Program-made: the position numbers and the translations under genes
Assembly: GCA_027563935.2 (NCBI GenBank)
Contig: JANVAS020000223.1
Span: 248,001-312,000, forward strand
DNA: 64,000 nt
Reading direction: 5' to 3'
Origin: Costus lasius
Lineage: Eukaryota > Streptophyta > Magnoliopsida > Zingiberales > Costaceae
Part shown: piece by piece, positions 45,246-58,228 of the stretch
Layout: the number at the start of each line of letters is the position of its first letter
How positions within the stretch are numbered: position 1 is the stretch's first letter
Notes under the pieces: generated by a model
The model's database searches: none
What the model saw: the letters and a program-made list of their open reading frames with translations, nothing else
What the model was told of the DNA's origin: nothing

Positions 45246-47201
45246 TGTTGGGAAACCCCGGGGACATTTTACATTTTCAGAGTCATTCACATACATTGCA
45301 CAGTGGAAGAATGTCCTCGAAACAGGCCGGTCCCAAAAACCCAGTGAAGATCGCAAGCAAGAGAATCGACACGATGGGTTAGGGAATACCTTAAAAGCAA
45401 TATGGAGCGATGCCGATGTAGGCGTCCAAGTGTGCGCCCTCTGCAGTCTCACACACACGGATCTCTTGAGTTCTCTTCTTCCTCGCTCGGTGCTAGCCTC
45501 GGGAAGAAGATCCAAGCCAAAGGTAGATGCTTCTACTTCTCTTTGCGCCACCACCAAGAGAGGATGCGCCAAAGAGGATGAAGAGGTGAGGAAGCCGTCA
45601 AGAGTTTTCTTCACTTGCGCCAAGAAGAACAAAGGAAGAATACTTGCGGCTACTTGATGGAAGACAAAGAGGTTGCGCCCTTGCTACTAGCTTTCGCCCC
45701 TCTCTTTATGCTCACGCCTCCAAGGATTGATTATTCTAAAGAGGGCTCGGCTAGGTGCTCTTTTATAGGGCAAGAGGCGATATATGAAAGGCTAGGATTA
45801 AGACAAGTGTAGGGCTAAGATGAGGAGGTTCGAGACAAGGAAAGTCTCCAAGACATTTCCATAATTCTAATTCAACCCTTCCTTTTGCTCCCACGCCTTC
45901 CCTTGTGCGCCAAGGCCTTGCCTTGCGCCCCAAGCAATGCCATATTGGCATTTATACCTTAAGGGATCAAGAGGGGAGGCGCCAATTGCTTCCTTATAGA
46001 GCAAATTGCGCCACTTCTCCCCATTATGCCCATAGGCGCCTAGGGGAGAAGATTTGTCCCCATTATACCCTTTTAGCCTTTCTCCTCTTCATGAGAACTT
46101 GTTATTGGGCCTCATTGGATAATGAGCTAGCCCAAACATCATTGCATGGGTTGATTAAGCACTTGGATCCAATCCAATGCAACCCTAATTCAAATGTGAC
46201 CAACTAAGGTCAAATACGGGTCAACCTGCCATAAATGAAGTTTGGCTCCAATAATATTCTTCCATCTCATCAGGCCCATTGGCGCTGATGAAATCTCCCA
46301 ATTAGATCCGAGTTATCCAATAACTCGATCAAAAGGCTTCCCGATCAATACGAGAACTCAAGTATCAAGGTGTGCGACCCTGTAGGTTCCTCTGACGCTA
46401 GCAGTGTCGACCAAATGTCACCACAAGCAGTGAGTGGCACCTAGCAGTGCATCGCTGCTACCCAGGTCATTGGAATGGATATCGACATCGACATCCCCAT
46501 CATCGCAACTAGGTATAGATGCATTACAGTCTCTTTGCCGAACTGATATCCGATTGGACAAGTGTGTCACCACTTGTTTTCACCCAATCTCATGGCTATG
46601 ACTAAATCAGGTTCTCACCTGGGTATGGCCATACTCTTTCAGTCATAGAACCATAGAGGAGCTCCATGAATATCATGCTTCCCTAAGGAAGGGGCAAATC
46701 CTATGTCTGTCCATTGACCTTCTCATATGGGTCGTGACATGCTCAATGACAACCGTTATGACCTCCCAACTACGGCGAGGTGTTAGGTTGTGTCAAAGCA
46801 AGTCCCTAACCATACAGAATGATCAATGACCTCAAGTCAAGGGATCAACGCATCTCCTATCACTTGTGAGGATAACTTATGACACCAAGTCATAGCCTCA
46901 CAGCGGGTCTATCCAGTATATCCTCCAATGATATACCCATGTGTCTGCGTTAGCACCACGTGCCTAACCAGCCCACATACCAGTCTCACAAGTACCATAG
47001 CTGTCCCTTATCCACTAAGGTACATTGACCGGGGACTATAGTTCGAGCACAGATCCAATCTGTCTCCAGGGACATTATCACGTAAGTACACAATCGCAGG
47101 TGCAGACAAACAATGATAATGACAATGCCAGAATAATATATATCAATGTCAAGTAGTACATAAGTGGACCAAAACTAGGTCCTAGGGCATATACACCAAC
47201 A
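45246..47201 (-). mobile_element. Element A 3' LTR
   Basis: 1956 bases, plus-strand limits TGTTGGGAAACCCC...CATATACACCAACA, the same length as its partner at 52743-54698. The long frame at 44962-45657 crosses the B/A junction and is not a gene. Confidence 0.95.
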
Positions 47202-47216
47202 ATCTCCCACTTGCAC
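47202..47216 (-). other. Element A polypurine tract
   Basis: Minus strand GTGCAAGTGGGAGAT, abutting the 3' LTR. Confidence 0.88.
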
Positions 47217-47222
47217 TAAGAC

Positions 47223-50200
47223 CTAGAAGTTGAGAAATCTCAACCCCATATCTCTAGCGTGACCATCATGCTTCTGCTGCGCCAAAGCCTTGGTCAATGG
47301 GTCTGCCAGATTATTCTCTGTGTCAACTCTGCTAATCTTGACATCACCTCTGTCAATGATCTCTCTGATCAGGTGAAATCTTCTGAGTATGTGTTTGGAC
47401 CTTTGATGAGACCGTGGTTCCTTTGCTTGTGCAATTGCTCCATTGTTGTCACAGTAGAGTTCAATGGGATCCACTGCACTAGGAACCACCTGAAGATCAC
47501 ATAAGAACTTTCTTATCCAAACGGCTTCCTTGGCTGCCTCAGAAGCGGCCACATACTCAGCCTCGGTTGTAGAATCTGCTATAGTGGATTGCTTGAAGCT
47601 CTTCCAGCATACAGCGCCTCCATTTATCTTGAACACATAGCCGGCCTGCGATCTAAAGTCGTCAGGGTCAGACTAGAACGATGCATTAGTATAGCCCTGC
47701 ATACTGAGCTCTTTCTGTCCCCCATAGACCAAGAACAAATCCTTAGTTCTTCTCAGATACTTCAGGACGTTCTTTACAGCCACCCAGTGCTGCAGACCTG
47801 GATTGGATTGGTATCGGCTGGTTATGCTTACAGCATATGCCACATCTGGTCTAGTACACAACATTGCATACATGATCGATCCTACTGCCGAAGCATAAGG
47901 AATTCGACTCATGTCATCCCTCTCAGCCTGTGTTGTAGGACACTGGCTCTTTGAGAGAGTAAGGCCATGTCTTACTGGAAGATATCCCTTCTTGGATTGC
48001 TCCAAGTTGAACCTCTCCAGGACCTTATCAATGTAGGTACTTTGACTAAGGGCCAGAAGCCTCTTGGATCTATCCCGGTAGATCCTTACGCCTAGAATAT
48101 AGGAGGCCTCCCCTAAGTCTTTCATCTCGAAACATTTCCCCAACCATGTCTTCACAGCTTGAAGACTAGGGATGTCGTTTCCGATGAGTAGTATGTCATC
48201 GACATACAAGACCAGAAAAATCACCAAGCTCCCACTGAATTTTCTGTATACACAGGCGTCATCTTCGCTTTTGATAAAGCCATAATCTCTCACAGCTTCA
48301 TCAAATCGAAGATTCCAACTTCGAGATGCTTGCTTTAATCCATAAAGGGATCTCTTTAGCCTGCAGACCTTATTAGCCTCTGCAGGATGGATGAAGCCAT
48401 CAGGTTGTGACATATACACATCCTCAGTCAGCTTCCCATTAAGGAACGCTGTCTTCACATCCATCTGCCATATCTCATAGTCATGATATGCAGCTATAGC
48501 AAGTAGAATCCGAATGGATTTGATCATGGCAACTGGCGAGAAGGTTTCATCATAGTCCACCCCTTGGACTTGTTTAAATCCTTTAGCCACTAGTCTACCC
48601 TTATAGGTAACTATATTGCCATCCATATCTGTCTTCCTCTTGAAGACCCATTTACACCCTATGGGTTTTACCCCATCAGGCAGCTCAACCAAATCCCAGA
48701 CTTGGTTAGCCGACATGGAATCCATCTCGGATCGCATGGCGTCAAGCCATCTCTCGGAGTCCGGTCCACTGACCGTCTCATCATAGGTTCTGGGTTCATC
48801 CTCAATGATGAAGATCCCATCGTGTTGGGTCGGCAGCGACCCGTACCTCTTAGGTGCATGACGAATTATCCCAGACCTACGCAGGACCTGTGTCTGAGCC
48901 TCAGGTTGGCTTACAACCGGTGCAGGTGGCTCAGATTCCACCTCTCTGTCTTGTGCTTGTACTTGGACTTCATCCAAGTCAAACTTCCTCCCACTAACTT
49001 CTTTCATGAGAAATTCTTTCTCAAGAAAGACAGCACCCCGAGCAACAAAAACTTTGTTCTCGGTTGGGACATAGAAGTAGTATCCTTTAGTTTCCTTAGG
49101 ATATCCCACAAACACACACTTATCAGATCTAGGTTCTAGCTTGCTAGAATCCTGATGTTTGACATATGCCTCACATCCCCAGATCTTGATAAAAGAGAGA
49201 TTAGGGCGTCTCCCACTCCATATCTTGTATGGTATTTTGGAGACACTCTTAGATGAAACGTTATTCAGTATTAAAGAAGCTGTCTCTAGTGCATGCCCCC
49301 AGAATGAGGGAGGTAGAGCTGCATGACTCATCATAGATCGAACCATATCCAATAAAGTTCGATTTCTCCTTTCAGACACACCATTCCATTGAGGTGTTCC
49401 AGGAGGAGTGAGTTGGGATATGATCCCACACTCTCTCAGATAGTCAAAGAACTCACCACTCAGGTACTCTCCACCTCGATATGATCGAAGAGCTTTAATG
49501 GATCTTCCAAGCTGGTTCTCTACTTCATTTTTGAACTCCTTGAATTTCTCAAAGGATTCAGATTTATGTCTCATTAAGTAGACATATCCATACCTACTGA
49601 AGTCATCAGTGAAGGTAATGAAGTAGTTGTACCCTCCTCTGGCTTGTTTATTGAAAGGCCCACACACATCAGTATGTATGAGATCTAATAAACCTCTTGC
49701 CCTCTCACCAATCTTGGTGAAGGGCGCCTTTGTCATTTTCCCTAATAAGCAAGGTTCACAAGTATCAAATTCCTCCAAGGAACTTGAATCTAACAGTCCA
49801 TTTGCATGGAGTTGTTGGATGCGATTCTTGTTTATATGGGCTAACCGACAGTGCCATAGGAAAGCACCAACTGAACCACTCAGTTTGGTCCTTTTATTAC
49901 TTATGTTACAGATAGAACTTTCCATATCCAAGATATATAGACCATTGCATAAAGTACCCTTCCCATAGAACATATTTGCAAATGAAAAAGAACAAGAGTT
50001 CTTATTTATTTCAAATTTAAATCCTTTCCTTGCCAAGCAAGGAATGGATACAATGTTCTTTGTCAGCGAAGGTACATAAAAGCAATTATCTAGTTCCAGT
50101 TGAAGTCCGGAAGGCAGGGAGAGAGTCAAAACGCCTACAGCAACAGCAGCAACCTGTGCCCCGTTTCCAACGCGTAGGTCAATCTCCCCAGGCCGCACTG

Positions 50201-51143
50201 ATCTACTTTTCTTGAGCCCCTGCATATTTGTACAAATATGAGCTCCACATGCGGTATCCAATACCCATGACATAGAAGTAGAAATATTGACTTCAGTAAC
50301 ATAGATACCTGAGCTAGAAGTTAAGGCCAAGCCTTTCTTCTCCTCATTCTGAAGCTGCTTGCAGTCCCTTCTCCAGTGACCCTGCTCGCCACAATGAAAA
50401 CACCTCTGATCCTTTGACTTCCTTGCCTTTTTCTTTAGTGCTTTGATGGGACCTCTAGCACTGCTCTTAGCACGTGCCTTACCCTTCTTCTTTATCTTCT
50501 TGGTCGCAGGGACCAAAAGAACAGAATTGGGTTTGGTCTTGCCCATCTCTCGCTCGGCTGTTTGGAGCATATTCATCAATTCCTCCCGTGTGCATTCAAT
50601 CCGGTTCATGTTGAAGTTAATGATAAACGGACTGAAGCTAGGGGGCAGAGAATGAAGAATAAGATCCACAACCAGCTCGTTGTCTATGGTGTGTCCCAGT
50701 CTCCTGAGATGATCCACATTCCCAATGAGTTTGAGAACATGGGGCCTCACTGGTGCACCCTCAGACAACTTACACCGAAAAACTGCTTTGGCGGTATCAA
50801 ATCTTTCTGTTCTAGCCTGAGCCTCGAACATCTGTTTCAAATGAGTGATCATCTGAAAAGCATTCTGCTCCTCATATTGCACCTGCAGTTCAGGTGCCAT
50901 ACTGGTTAGCATAAGACATGTAACCTCCAAAGAGTCATCCTGATGCTTTCTATAAGCATCTCTGTCTGCCGTTCGGGCATTAGGCGGAGGAGCCGCAGGA
51001 AGAGCATGTTCAAGGACATACAGCTTCTTCTCGAGTTTGAGGACTATCCTCAAGTTCCGATGCCAGTCCATAAAGTTAGTTCCAACTAACTTATCCTTAT
51101 CAAGGAAGGATCGCAGTGATAATCCGCTAGTGTTCGTAGCCAT
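47223..51143 (-). pseudogene. Element A gag-pol polyprotein, one nonsense codon
   Basis: Reading from ATG at 51143 the frame is open for 1156 codons, has TAG at 47675-47673, and continues open to 47223 (about 1306 codons, usual copia size). Order: gag 1-247; zinc knuckle CFHCGEQGHWRRDC at 248-261; protease around D296 (VLDTACGAH); integrase HX4HX25CX2C finger (H431, H436, C462, C465) and core D492...E591 with Tyr at 555 where the second catalytic Asp is expected; reverse transcriptase from about 815 with YVDD near 980; RNase H from about 1140. The stop is CAG to TAG in RNase H; element C has CAG there. Copia order (integrase before reverse transcriptase) is clear. Retrotransposition machinery, not a host gene. 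Confidence 0.93.
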
Positions 51144-52723
51144 TGTTCTACAACACCCAAGAGATACAGATTAGTACAACTTTGAATCATTTAAACTGGA
51201 CTTGTTTTAAATGATTACAGCTCCCACTATTTTATATTCGAATTGACAACCCACAAAGTCAATCGGGAAGTTTAAGACTTCCTAGTGAGATGGGATCCTT
51301 ATTTCACATGAGGCTTCGCGTCCCACGAGGGTGGGATGAGATACACAAAGTAACCCATGTTTCCTAAGGTGGGCGCGCCGGCCGGTTTCTCCAAGCAACT
51401 CCCCTTGCCGAGACAGTCTGGGCATTTCATGTCCAGCGAGGGCTGGATATAATATGAAACCCTATCCTCTCAACGATGCCTCTAGACTTTCACCATGTGT
51501 CCAGCGCATGTGAACTTCTAGTCAAGTCTATCCCTAACCGTTATGCCCAGGGCCAACGAGTTTCCTTGCGAAGGCACGCCCAGGTTAAAACTGGACTGGG
51601 GAAACCATTGTCACCACACACTTTCTAAAGATAAATGGGTGTGTCCCACGAGGGTGGGAACCAGTTCACAACTCCACTGATCAATAGTTTAGTGAGGGCT
51701 ACGCGTTAGAAGGCTACTAGACTTGATATTTTGTCATGAGGGTTTTTAAGGTCTCATCAGTTTTATCTTATGTCTAACAATACAGGCATGCAATCCTATA
51801 GTGATAACATAATGATAAAACATTACAGGCATGCTTTTAGCAGATAATGGAAAGCAGTAAAGGATGATGTGATCAAAGCCCTTCCAAGACATTGAACCAA
51901 CCCATGCCATAAGGAGGTTCAACTCTTGACATAGGACTCAAGCCCCTAAGATGGACCTAACCTAGCCGCCCTCTATCTTGAACTTCAATGTTGGCTCCAA
52001 GGTCCTTCTCTCATCGTTTAGCTCTCAAACCTTAAGGGTAGACCCCAAAAGTTCGGCCAATGCCATGGTCTTGCTTCAAGTAAGATGCGCCACTAAGGAA
52101 GCTTGGATCTCTTCCTTTGATGCTTGTTGCGCCACCATCCAAGGTGCGCAAGCTTCATTCATGCGCCAAGCTATGAGCACATGCGCCACCCTAATCTTCC
52201 TTTTAGTTAAAAGAAAAGGAAAAGCGGCACGCAGGCCTCACAAGGGTACATCACAGGCATGCGAAGGTGGCTTGACTAATGATCACAACATCATGCACAA
52301 TCAAGGTATTTATTCATGCAATTCTACATGCTCATGAAAAACATAAAATCTGAAATTTTACTTTTTCATAAAACTAGTCTCTTTTTCTCATCTTCTTCTC
52401 ACAAATCTTTTGGTTAATTGCGATTTATTTTTCATGATGATTTCAGATATCCTTTCGGCTGGCAATTTTGTCAGATCAAGAGACTCGGCCAGTCCGAAGA
52501 CACAATGCCCGTCCTACTTGACAAAATTACGTGCGCCTTTAATCTTTAAATCAAACAAGAAAAATAGTCCAAAAATCCAAAAGAGATTGAGAGGATGATA
52601 GAAACAAGAAACCCTAATTTTTCCTACTTAGAAAAATCGTTTGCCATGCATCATGCTATTTACGAAAATAGAGATATGGCATGTGAACATGAAAGAAAAG
52701 CATAAAACATCGTTCGAGTCTTG
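51144..52723 (-). other. Element A untranslated leader with structured motifs
   Basis: About 1.6 kb between PBS and gag ATG, matched in order by 58229-59874 of element C. It contains three 16-base CCTC-loop hairpins (51644-51659, 51432-51447, 51321-51336), plus weaker CCTTCGCAAGG and CCAG...CTGG foldbacks. Small frames such as 51978-52337 are not shared with C and not supported. Confidence 0.75.
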
Positions 52724-52741
52724 CAAGTCCCTCTGATACCA
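52724..52741 (-). other. Element A primer binding site (initiator Met tRNA)
   Basis: Minus strand TGGTATCAGAGGGACTTG, one base inside the 5' LTR. Confidence 0.92.
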
Positions 52742-52742
52742 C

Positions 52743-54698
52743 TGTTGGGAAACCCCAGGGACATTTTACATTTTCAGAGTCATTCACATACATTGCACAG
52801 CGGAAGAATGTCTCCGAAACAGGCCGGTCCCAAAAACCCAGTGAAGATCGCAAGCAAGAGAATCGACACGATGGGTTAGGGAATACCTTAAAAGCAATAT
52901 GGAGCGATGCCGATGTAGGCGTCCAAGTGTGCGCCCTCTGCAGTCTCACACACACGGATCTCTTGAGTTCTCTTCTTCCTCGCTCGGTGCTAGCCTCGGG
53001 AAGAAGATCCAAGCCAAAGGTAGATGCTTCTACTTCTCTTTGCGCCACCACCAAGAGAGGATGCGCCAAAGAGGATGAAGAGGTGAGGAAGCCGTCAAGA
53101 GTTTTCTTCACTTGCGCCAAGAAGAACAAAGGAAGAATACTTGCGGCTACTTGATGGAAGACAAAGAGGTTGCGCCCTTACTACTAGCTTTTGCCCTTCT
53201 CTTTATGCTCACGCCTCCAAGGATTGATTATTCTAAAGAGGGCTCGGCTAGGTGCTCTTTTATAGGGCAAGAGGCGATATATGAAAGGCTAGGATTAAGA
53301 CAAGTGTAGGGCTAAGATGAGGAGGTTCAAGACAAGGAAAGTCTCCAAGACATTTCCATAATTCTCATTCAACCCTTCCTTTTGCTCCCACGCCTTCCCT
53401 TGTGCGCCAAGGCCTTGCCTTGCGCCCCAAGCAATGCCATATTGGCATTCATACCTTAAGGGATCAAGAGGGGAGGCGCCAATTGCTTCCTTATAGAGCA
53501 AATTGCGCCACTTCTCCCCATTATGCCCATAGGCGCCTAGGGGAGAAGATTTGTCCCCATTATACCCTTTTAGCCTTTCTCCTCTTCATGAGAACTTGTT
53601 ATTGAGCCTCATTGGATAATGAGCTAGCCCAAACATCATTGCATGGGTTGATTAAGCACTTGGATCCAATCCAATGCAACCCTAATTCAAATGTGACCAA
53701 CTAAGGTCAAATACGGGTCAACCTGCCATAAATGAAGTTTGGCTCCAATAATATTCTTCCATCTCATCAGGCCCATTGGCGCTGATGAAATCTCCCAATT
53801 AGATCCGAGTTATCCAATAACTCGATCAAAAGGCTTCCCGATCAATACGAGAACTCAAGTATCAAGGTGTGCGACCCTGTAGGTTCCTCTGACGCTAGCA
53901 GTGTCGACCAAATGTCACCACAAGCAGTGAGTGGCACCTAGCAGTGCATCGCTGCTACCCAGGTCATTGGAATGGATATCGACATCGACATCCCCATCAT
54001 CGCAACTAGGTATAGATGCATTACAGTCTCTTCGCCGAACTGATATCCAATTGGACAAGTGTGTCACCACTTGTTTTCACCCAATCTCATGGCTATGACT
54101 AAATCAAGTTCTCACCTGGGTATGGCCATACTCTTTCAGTCATAGAACCATAGAGGAGCTCCATGAATATCATGCTTCCCTAAGGAAGGGGCAAATCCTA
54201 TGTCTGTCCATTGACCTTCTCATATGGGTCGTGACATGCTCAATGACAACCGTTATGACCTCCCAACTACGGCGAGGTGTTAGGTTGTATCAAAGCAAGT
54301 CCCTAGCCATACAGAATGATCAATGACCTCAAGTCAAGGGATCAACGCATCTCCTATCACTTGTGAGGATAACTTATGACACCAAGTCATAGCCTCACAG
54401 CGGGTCTATCCAGTATATCCTCCAATGATATACCCATGTGTCTGCGTTAGCACCACGTGCCTAACCAGCCCACATACCAGTCTCACAAGTACCATAGCTG
54501 TCCCTTATCCACTAAGGTACATTGACCGGGGACTATAGTTCGAGCACAGATCCAATCTGTCTCCAGGGACATTATCACGTAAGTACACAATCGCAGGTGC
54601 AGACAAACAATGATAATGACAATGCCAGAATGATATATATCAATGTCAAGTAGTACATAAGTGGACCGAAACTAGGTCCTAGGGCATATACACCAACA
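52743..54698 (-). mobile_element. Element A 5' LTR
   Basis: 1956 bases; carries the promoter for the element. On the minus strand CCTATAAAAGAG (plus 53256-53267) is the likely TATA box, placing U3 to its right and R/U5 to its left in window coordinates. Confidence 0.95.
53258..53264 (-). promoter_or_regulatory. Putative TATA box of element A
   Basis: TATAAAA on the minus strand. TATA-like boxes occur at the same relative place in the LTR at 1-1789 (1243-1247) and in element C (TATATATG at 57678-57685). Confidence 0.6.
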
Positions 54699-54703
54699 CA
54701 AGA

Positions 54704-56466
54704 GGAGAGGAAGGAGAAGACTTGCGGCCACTAGTAGGAAGAAGGATTGTGCCACCTTGATGTTGTCGCCCTTTGCCCTTGCTCTCGCCCTCTATGTATG
54801 TTCACGTCTCCAAGCATTCGAACCATTGAGAGGGGGCAACTAGGGTCCCTTTTATAAGCCAAGAGGCGGTTTAGGGAGGGCCAAGATCATGCCAAGTGGG
54901 CGGCTAGGATGAGAGGGGTTTGTGGTAAGGAAAGTCTCCAAGACTTTGCCATAAACCTCATTCAACCTATCCTTATTTGCCCAATAGCCATATCAGCCCA
55001 AGACATGCCTTAGAGGCATTCTTTCCATCCAAGGAGAAAGGGCTAGGCGCAACATACAAGAGTCATTCAGCTAAGCAAGGGTCTGAGGGGAATTAGGGTT
55101 TGGAGGTAAGGTAAGTCTCCAAGATCTTACCATAAACCTTACCCTACTATCCATATGCGCCCAAGCTCTTTCCAAAAGAGCCATCAAGCCATATCAGCCC
55201 CAACACTTGCCATAGAGGCAAGATACCATCAAAGGATGAAGGGGGAGGCGCCACTTCCTTCCATAGGAAGCAATTTATGCCACCCACACCCCATTATGCC
55301 CCTAGGCGCCAATGGGGTTGGGTTTCTCCCCATTATACCCTTTTAAGCCAATTCCCTCTTCATGACAACTTATTATTGGGCCTCATTGGATAATGAGCTA
55401 GCCCAAACTTCATGGCATGGGTTGATTAAGCCATTGGATCTAATCTAATGCAACCCTAATCCAAATGTGACCAATTAAGGTCAATTTCGGGTCAACCTGC
55501 CAAAAATGAAGTTTTTCTCCAATAACTTTCTTCCAACTCATCAGGCCCATTGGCGCTGATGAAATCTTCCAAATTGATCTAAGTTATCCAATAACTTGAT
55601 CATAAGGCTTCTGATTAAAGCAACGTCAAGAGTCTATTGCGTGTGACCCCATAGGATCCATATGATGATGGCAATGATGTAAACATCATAAGTAGTGAGG
55701 GGTATCTAGCAACACATCACTACTACCCATGTCATAGGACTTAAGTCATTATGGTAACAACTCCTAACAAGCAACGAGGATTCCCATTGCATTATAAATC
55801 CCTTTATCTAAACTGATATTCTGTCATTGGATTAGTCTCAAGTTTATCAATCCAATGCATTGGTCATGACTCAACAAGTGTGGCCACATATTCCTGTCAT
55901 GCACCAATAAGGTGGGGCGCCCCCGAGTGGATATCATGCTTCCAATAAGGAAGGGGCAAATCCTACTATTGGTCATCCATGTCTCTACGTGACTTATGAC
56001 ATGCCCAATGACAATCGTTTTGGTGTCCCAATTACGGAGAGACGTAAGATTCTATCAAAGCATACCCATCATCAAATCTAGACATGAATACTTCAAGTGT
56101 AAGGATCAATGCAAACCTCTTGCATGTGAGATTGACTTGTTGACTAGACAAGTCAATCCTCACGGTGGATCACCCCAGTGCATCCAATGCACCTGTATGT
56201 CTGCGTTACTGTGTCCCGCACCTAACCAGCCCATACACCAGTCTCACATGTACCAAAGCTGTCCCACTTGTCTGGGGATAGCTTATGAGAATGGATCCAA
56301 TCCAAACTCCTGGGACATTATATATGCAACTCAATACATGAACGCAGGTAGAGAAGTCTGCATAATAACGACCATGCCTCTATAAAGAATAATAGTTTTA
56401 TCAAAGTACATTCAAACAATTCCTGACCATGTCCATACATTGGTCTGCAGGGCATATACACCAACA
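54704..56466 (-). mobile_element. Element B 5' LTR, remaining part
   Basis: Continues the LTR broken at 45245; with that part it totals 2209 bases against 2225 in the 3' LTR. It ends CCAACA at 56466, followed by TGTGG, the second copy of element B's target duplication. Confidence 0.92.
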
Positions 56467-56471
56467 TGTGG

Positions 56472-58209
56472 TACTTGTGAGACTGGTTTGTGGGCTGGTT
56501 AGGCACGTGGTGCTAACGCAGACACATGGGTATATCATTGGAGGATATACTGGATAGACCCGCTGTGAGGCTATGACTTGGTGTCATGAGTTATTCTCAC
56601 AAGTGACAGGAGATGCATTGATCCCTTGACTCGAGGTCATTGACTATTCTATATGGTTAGGGACTTGCTTTGATACAACCTAACACCTCGCCGTAGTTGG
56701 GAGGTCATAACAGTTGTCATTGAGCTTGTCACGACCCATATGAGAAGGTCAATGGACAGACATAGGATTTGCCCTTTCCTTAGGGAAGTATGATATCCAT
56801 GGAGCTCCTCTATGGTTCTATGACTGAGAGTGTATGACTATACCCAGGTGAGAACCTATTTTAGTCATAGCCATGTGATTGGATGAAAACAAGTGGTGAC
56901 ACACTTGTCCAATCGGATATTAGTTCGGCAAAGAGACTGTAATTCATCTGTACCTAGTTGCGATGATAGGGATGTCGATGTCGATATCCATTCCAATGAC
57001 CTGGGTAGCAGTGATGCACTCCTAGGTGCCACTCACTGCTTGTGGTGACCTTTGGTCAGCACTACCGCCGTCAGAGGAACCTACAGGGTCGCACACCTTG
57101 ATACTTGAGTTCTTATATTGATCGGGAAGCCTTATGATCGAGTTATTGGATAACTCGGATCTAATTGGGAGATTTCATCAGCGCCAATGGGCCTGATGAG
57201 ATGGAAGAATGTTATTGGAGCCAAACTTTATTTTTGGCAGGTTGACCCGTATTTGACCATGGTTGGTCACATTTGGATTAGGATTGCATTGGATTGGATC
57301 CAAATGCTTAATCAACCCATGTGATGAAGTTTGGGCTAGCTCATTATCCAATGAGGCCCAATAACAAGTTGTCATGAAGAGGAAATAGGCTAAAAGGTAT
57401 AATGGGGAGAGACCCAACCCCATTGGCGCCTAAGGGGCATAATGGGGTTTGGGTGGCAAAAATTGCTTCATTAAGAAGTAATTTGCGCCTAGCCCTCTCC
57501 CATTGATGGTATGAATGTCTTTAAGGCATGTCTTGGGCTGATATGGTGCTTAGGCAATTATGGATAGGTTGAATGAGATTTATGGTAAAGTCTTGGAGAC
57601 TTTCCTTGCATCAAACCTCCTCATTCTAGCCCTACACTTGTCATGATCCTAGCCCTTGCCCTAACCGCCTCTTTCCCTATATATGTGACCCTAGCCGCCC
57701 CCTCTTGCAAGTATTCATCCTTAGAGGCATGAACACATCAAGTGGGGCGAGAGCAAGGAACAAAGGTGGCACAACCTCTTCCTCTTTCATCAAGTGGCAG
57801 CAAGTCTTCTTCCTTTCTTCTTCTTGGCGCAAGTGAAGAAAGCTCTTGACAGTTTCCTCTCCTCTTCATCTTCTTTGGTGCATCCCTCCTTGGTGGTGGC
57901 GCAAGATGATTGGAGCATCTCCCTAAGGCTTGGATCTTCTTCCCGAGGCTAGCACCAGGTGTGAAAGAAGAGGACTCAAGAGATCCGTGTGTGTGAGACT
58001 GTAGAGGGCGCACACTTGGGCGCCTGCATCGGCATCACTCCAAACCGCTCTTAAGGTATTTCCTGACTCATTGTGTCGACTCTCTTGCTTGCGATCTTCA
58101 CTGGGTTTTTGGGACCGGCCTGTTTCGGGGACATTCTTCCGCTGTGCAATGTATGTATGTATGCTTATAACTCTGAAAAATTGTAAAATGTCCCTGGGGT
58201 TTCCCAACA
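56472..58209 (+). mobile_element. Element C 5' LTR, right part
   Basis: Resumes exactly where 37783 stopped and ends TTTCCCAACA at 58209. Collinear with 1-1789. Frames inside it are LTR by-products. Confidence 0.93.
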
Positions 58210-58210
58210 G

Positions 58211-58228
58211 TGGTATCAGAGGGACTTG
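58211..58228 (+). other. Element C primer binding site (initiator Met tRNA)
   Basis: TGGTATCAGAGGGACTTG, identical to that of A. Confidence 0.92.

Larger units (their letters stand above)
45246..54698 (-). mobile_element. Copia element A (innermost, youngest, nearly complete)
   Basis: A 9453-bp minus-strand Ty1-copia element with two 1956-bp LTRs, PBS, long leader, one long gag-pol and PPT, flanked by perfect CAAGA duplications (45241-45245, 54699-54703). The uninterrupted site is visible in the other LTR of element B (CGCCAAGAGGAGAGG near 38240). The LTRs differ at about 18 sites by eye count, 17 of them transitions. Gag-pol has one stop codon and lacks the second integrase catalytic Asp. 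Confidence 0.96.
37784..56466 (-). mobile_element. Copia element B (middle layer, non-autonomous)
   Basis: Minus-strand copia element inserted in the 5' LTR of element C. Perfect TGTGG duplications flank it (37779-37783, 56467-56471), and joining the flanks restores the family LTR sequence. 3' LTR 37784-40008; heavily decayed interior 40009-44799; 5' LTR 44800-45245 plus 54704-56466, split by element A. The LTRs are about 2.2 kb. Its LTR bodies differ from the A/C family, but the last bases (GGCATATACACCAACA on the plus strand), PPT and PBS type are shared. Confidence 0.92.

Noticed and set aside
44962..45657. 231-codon open frame with apparent coding potential
   Set aside because: It crosses the junction between element B's LTR and element A's LTR; its parts recur in non-coding LTR copies.
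47259..50909. Several plus-strand frames of 60-145 codons
   Set aside because: Antisense shadows of element A gag-pol; equivalents appear on the minus strand of element C.
37575..56471. Assembly artefact producing the nested LTRs
   Set aside because: Both inner elements have perfect, different 5-bp target duplications and empty sites visible in partner LTRs, which a misjoin would not create.
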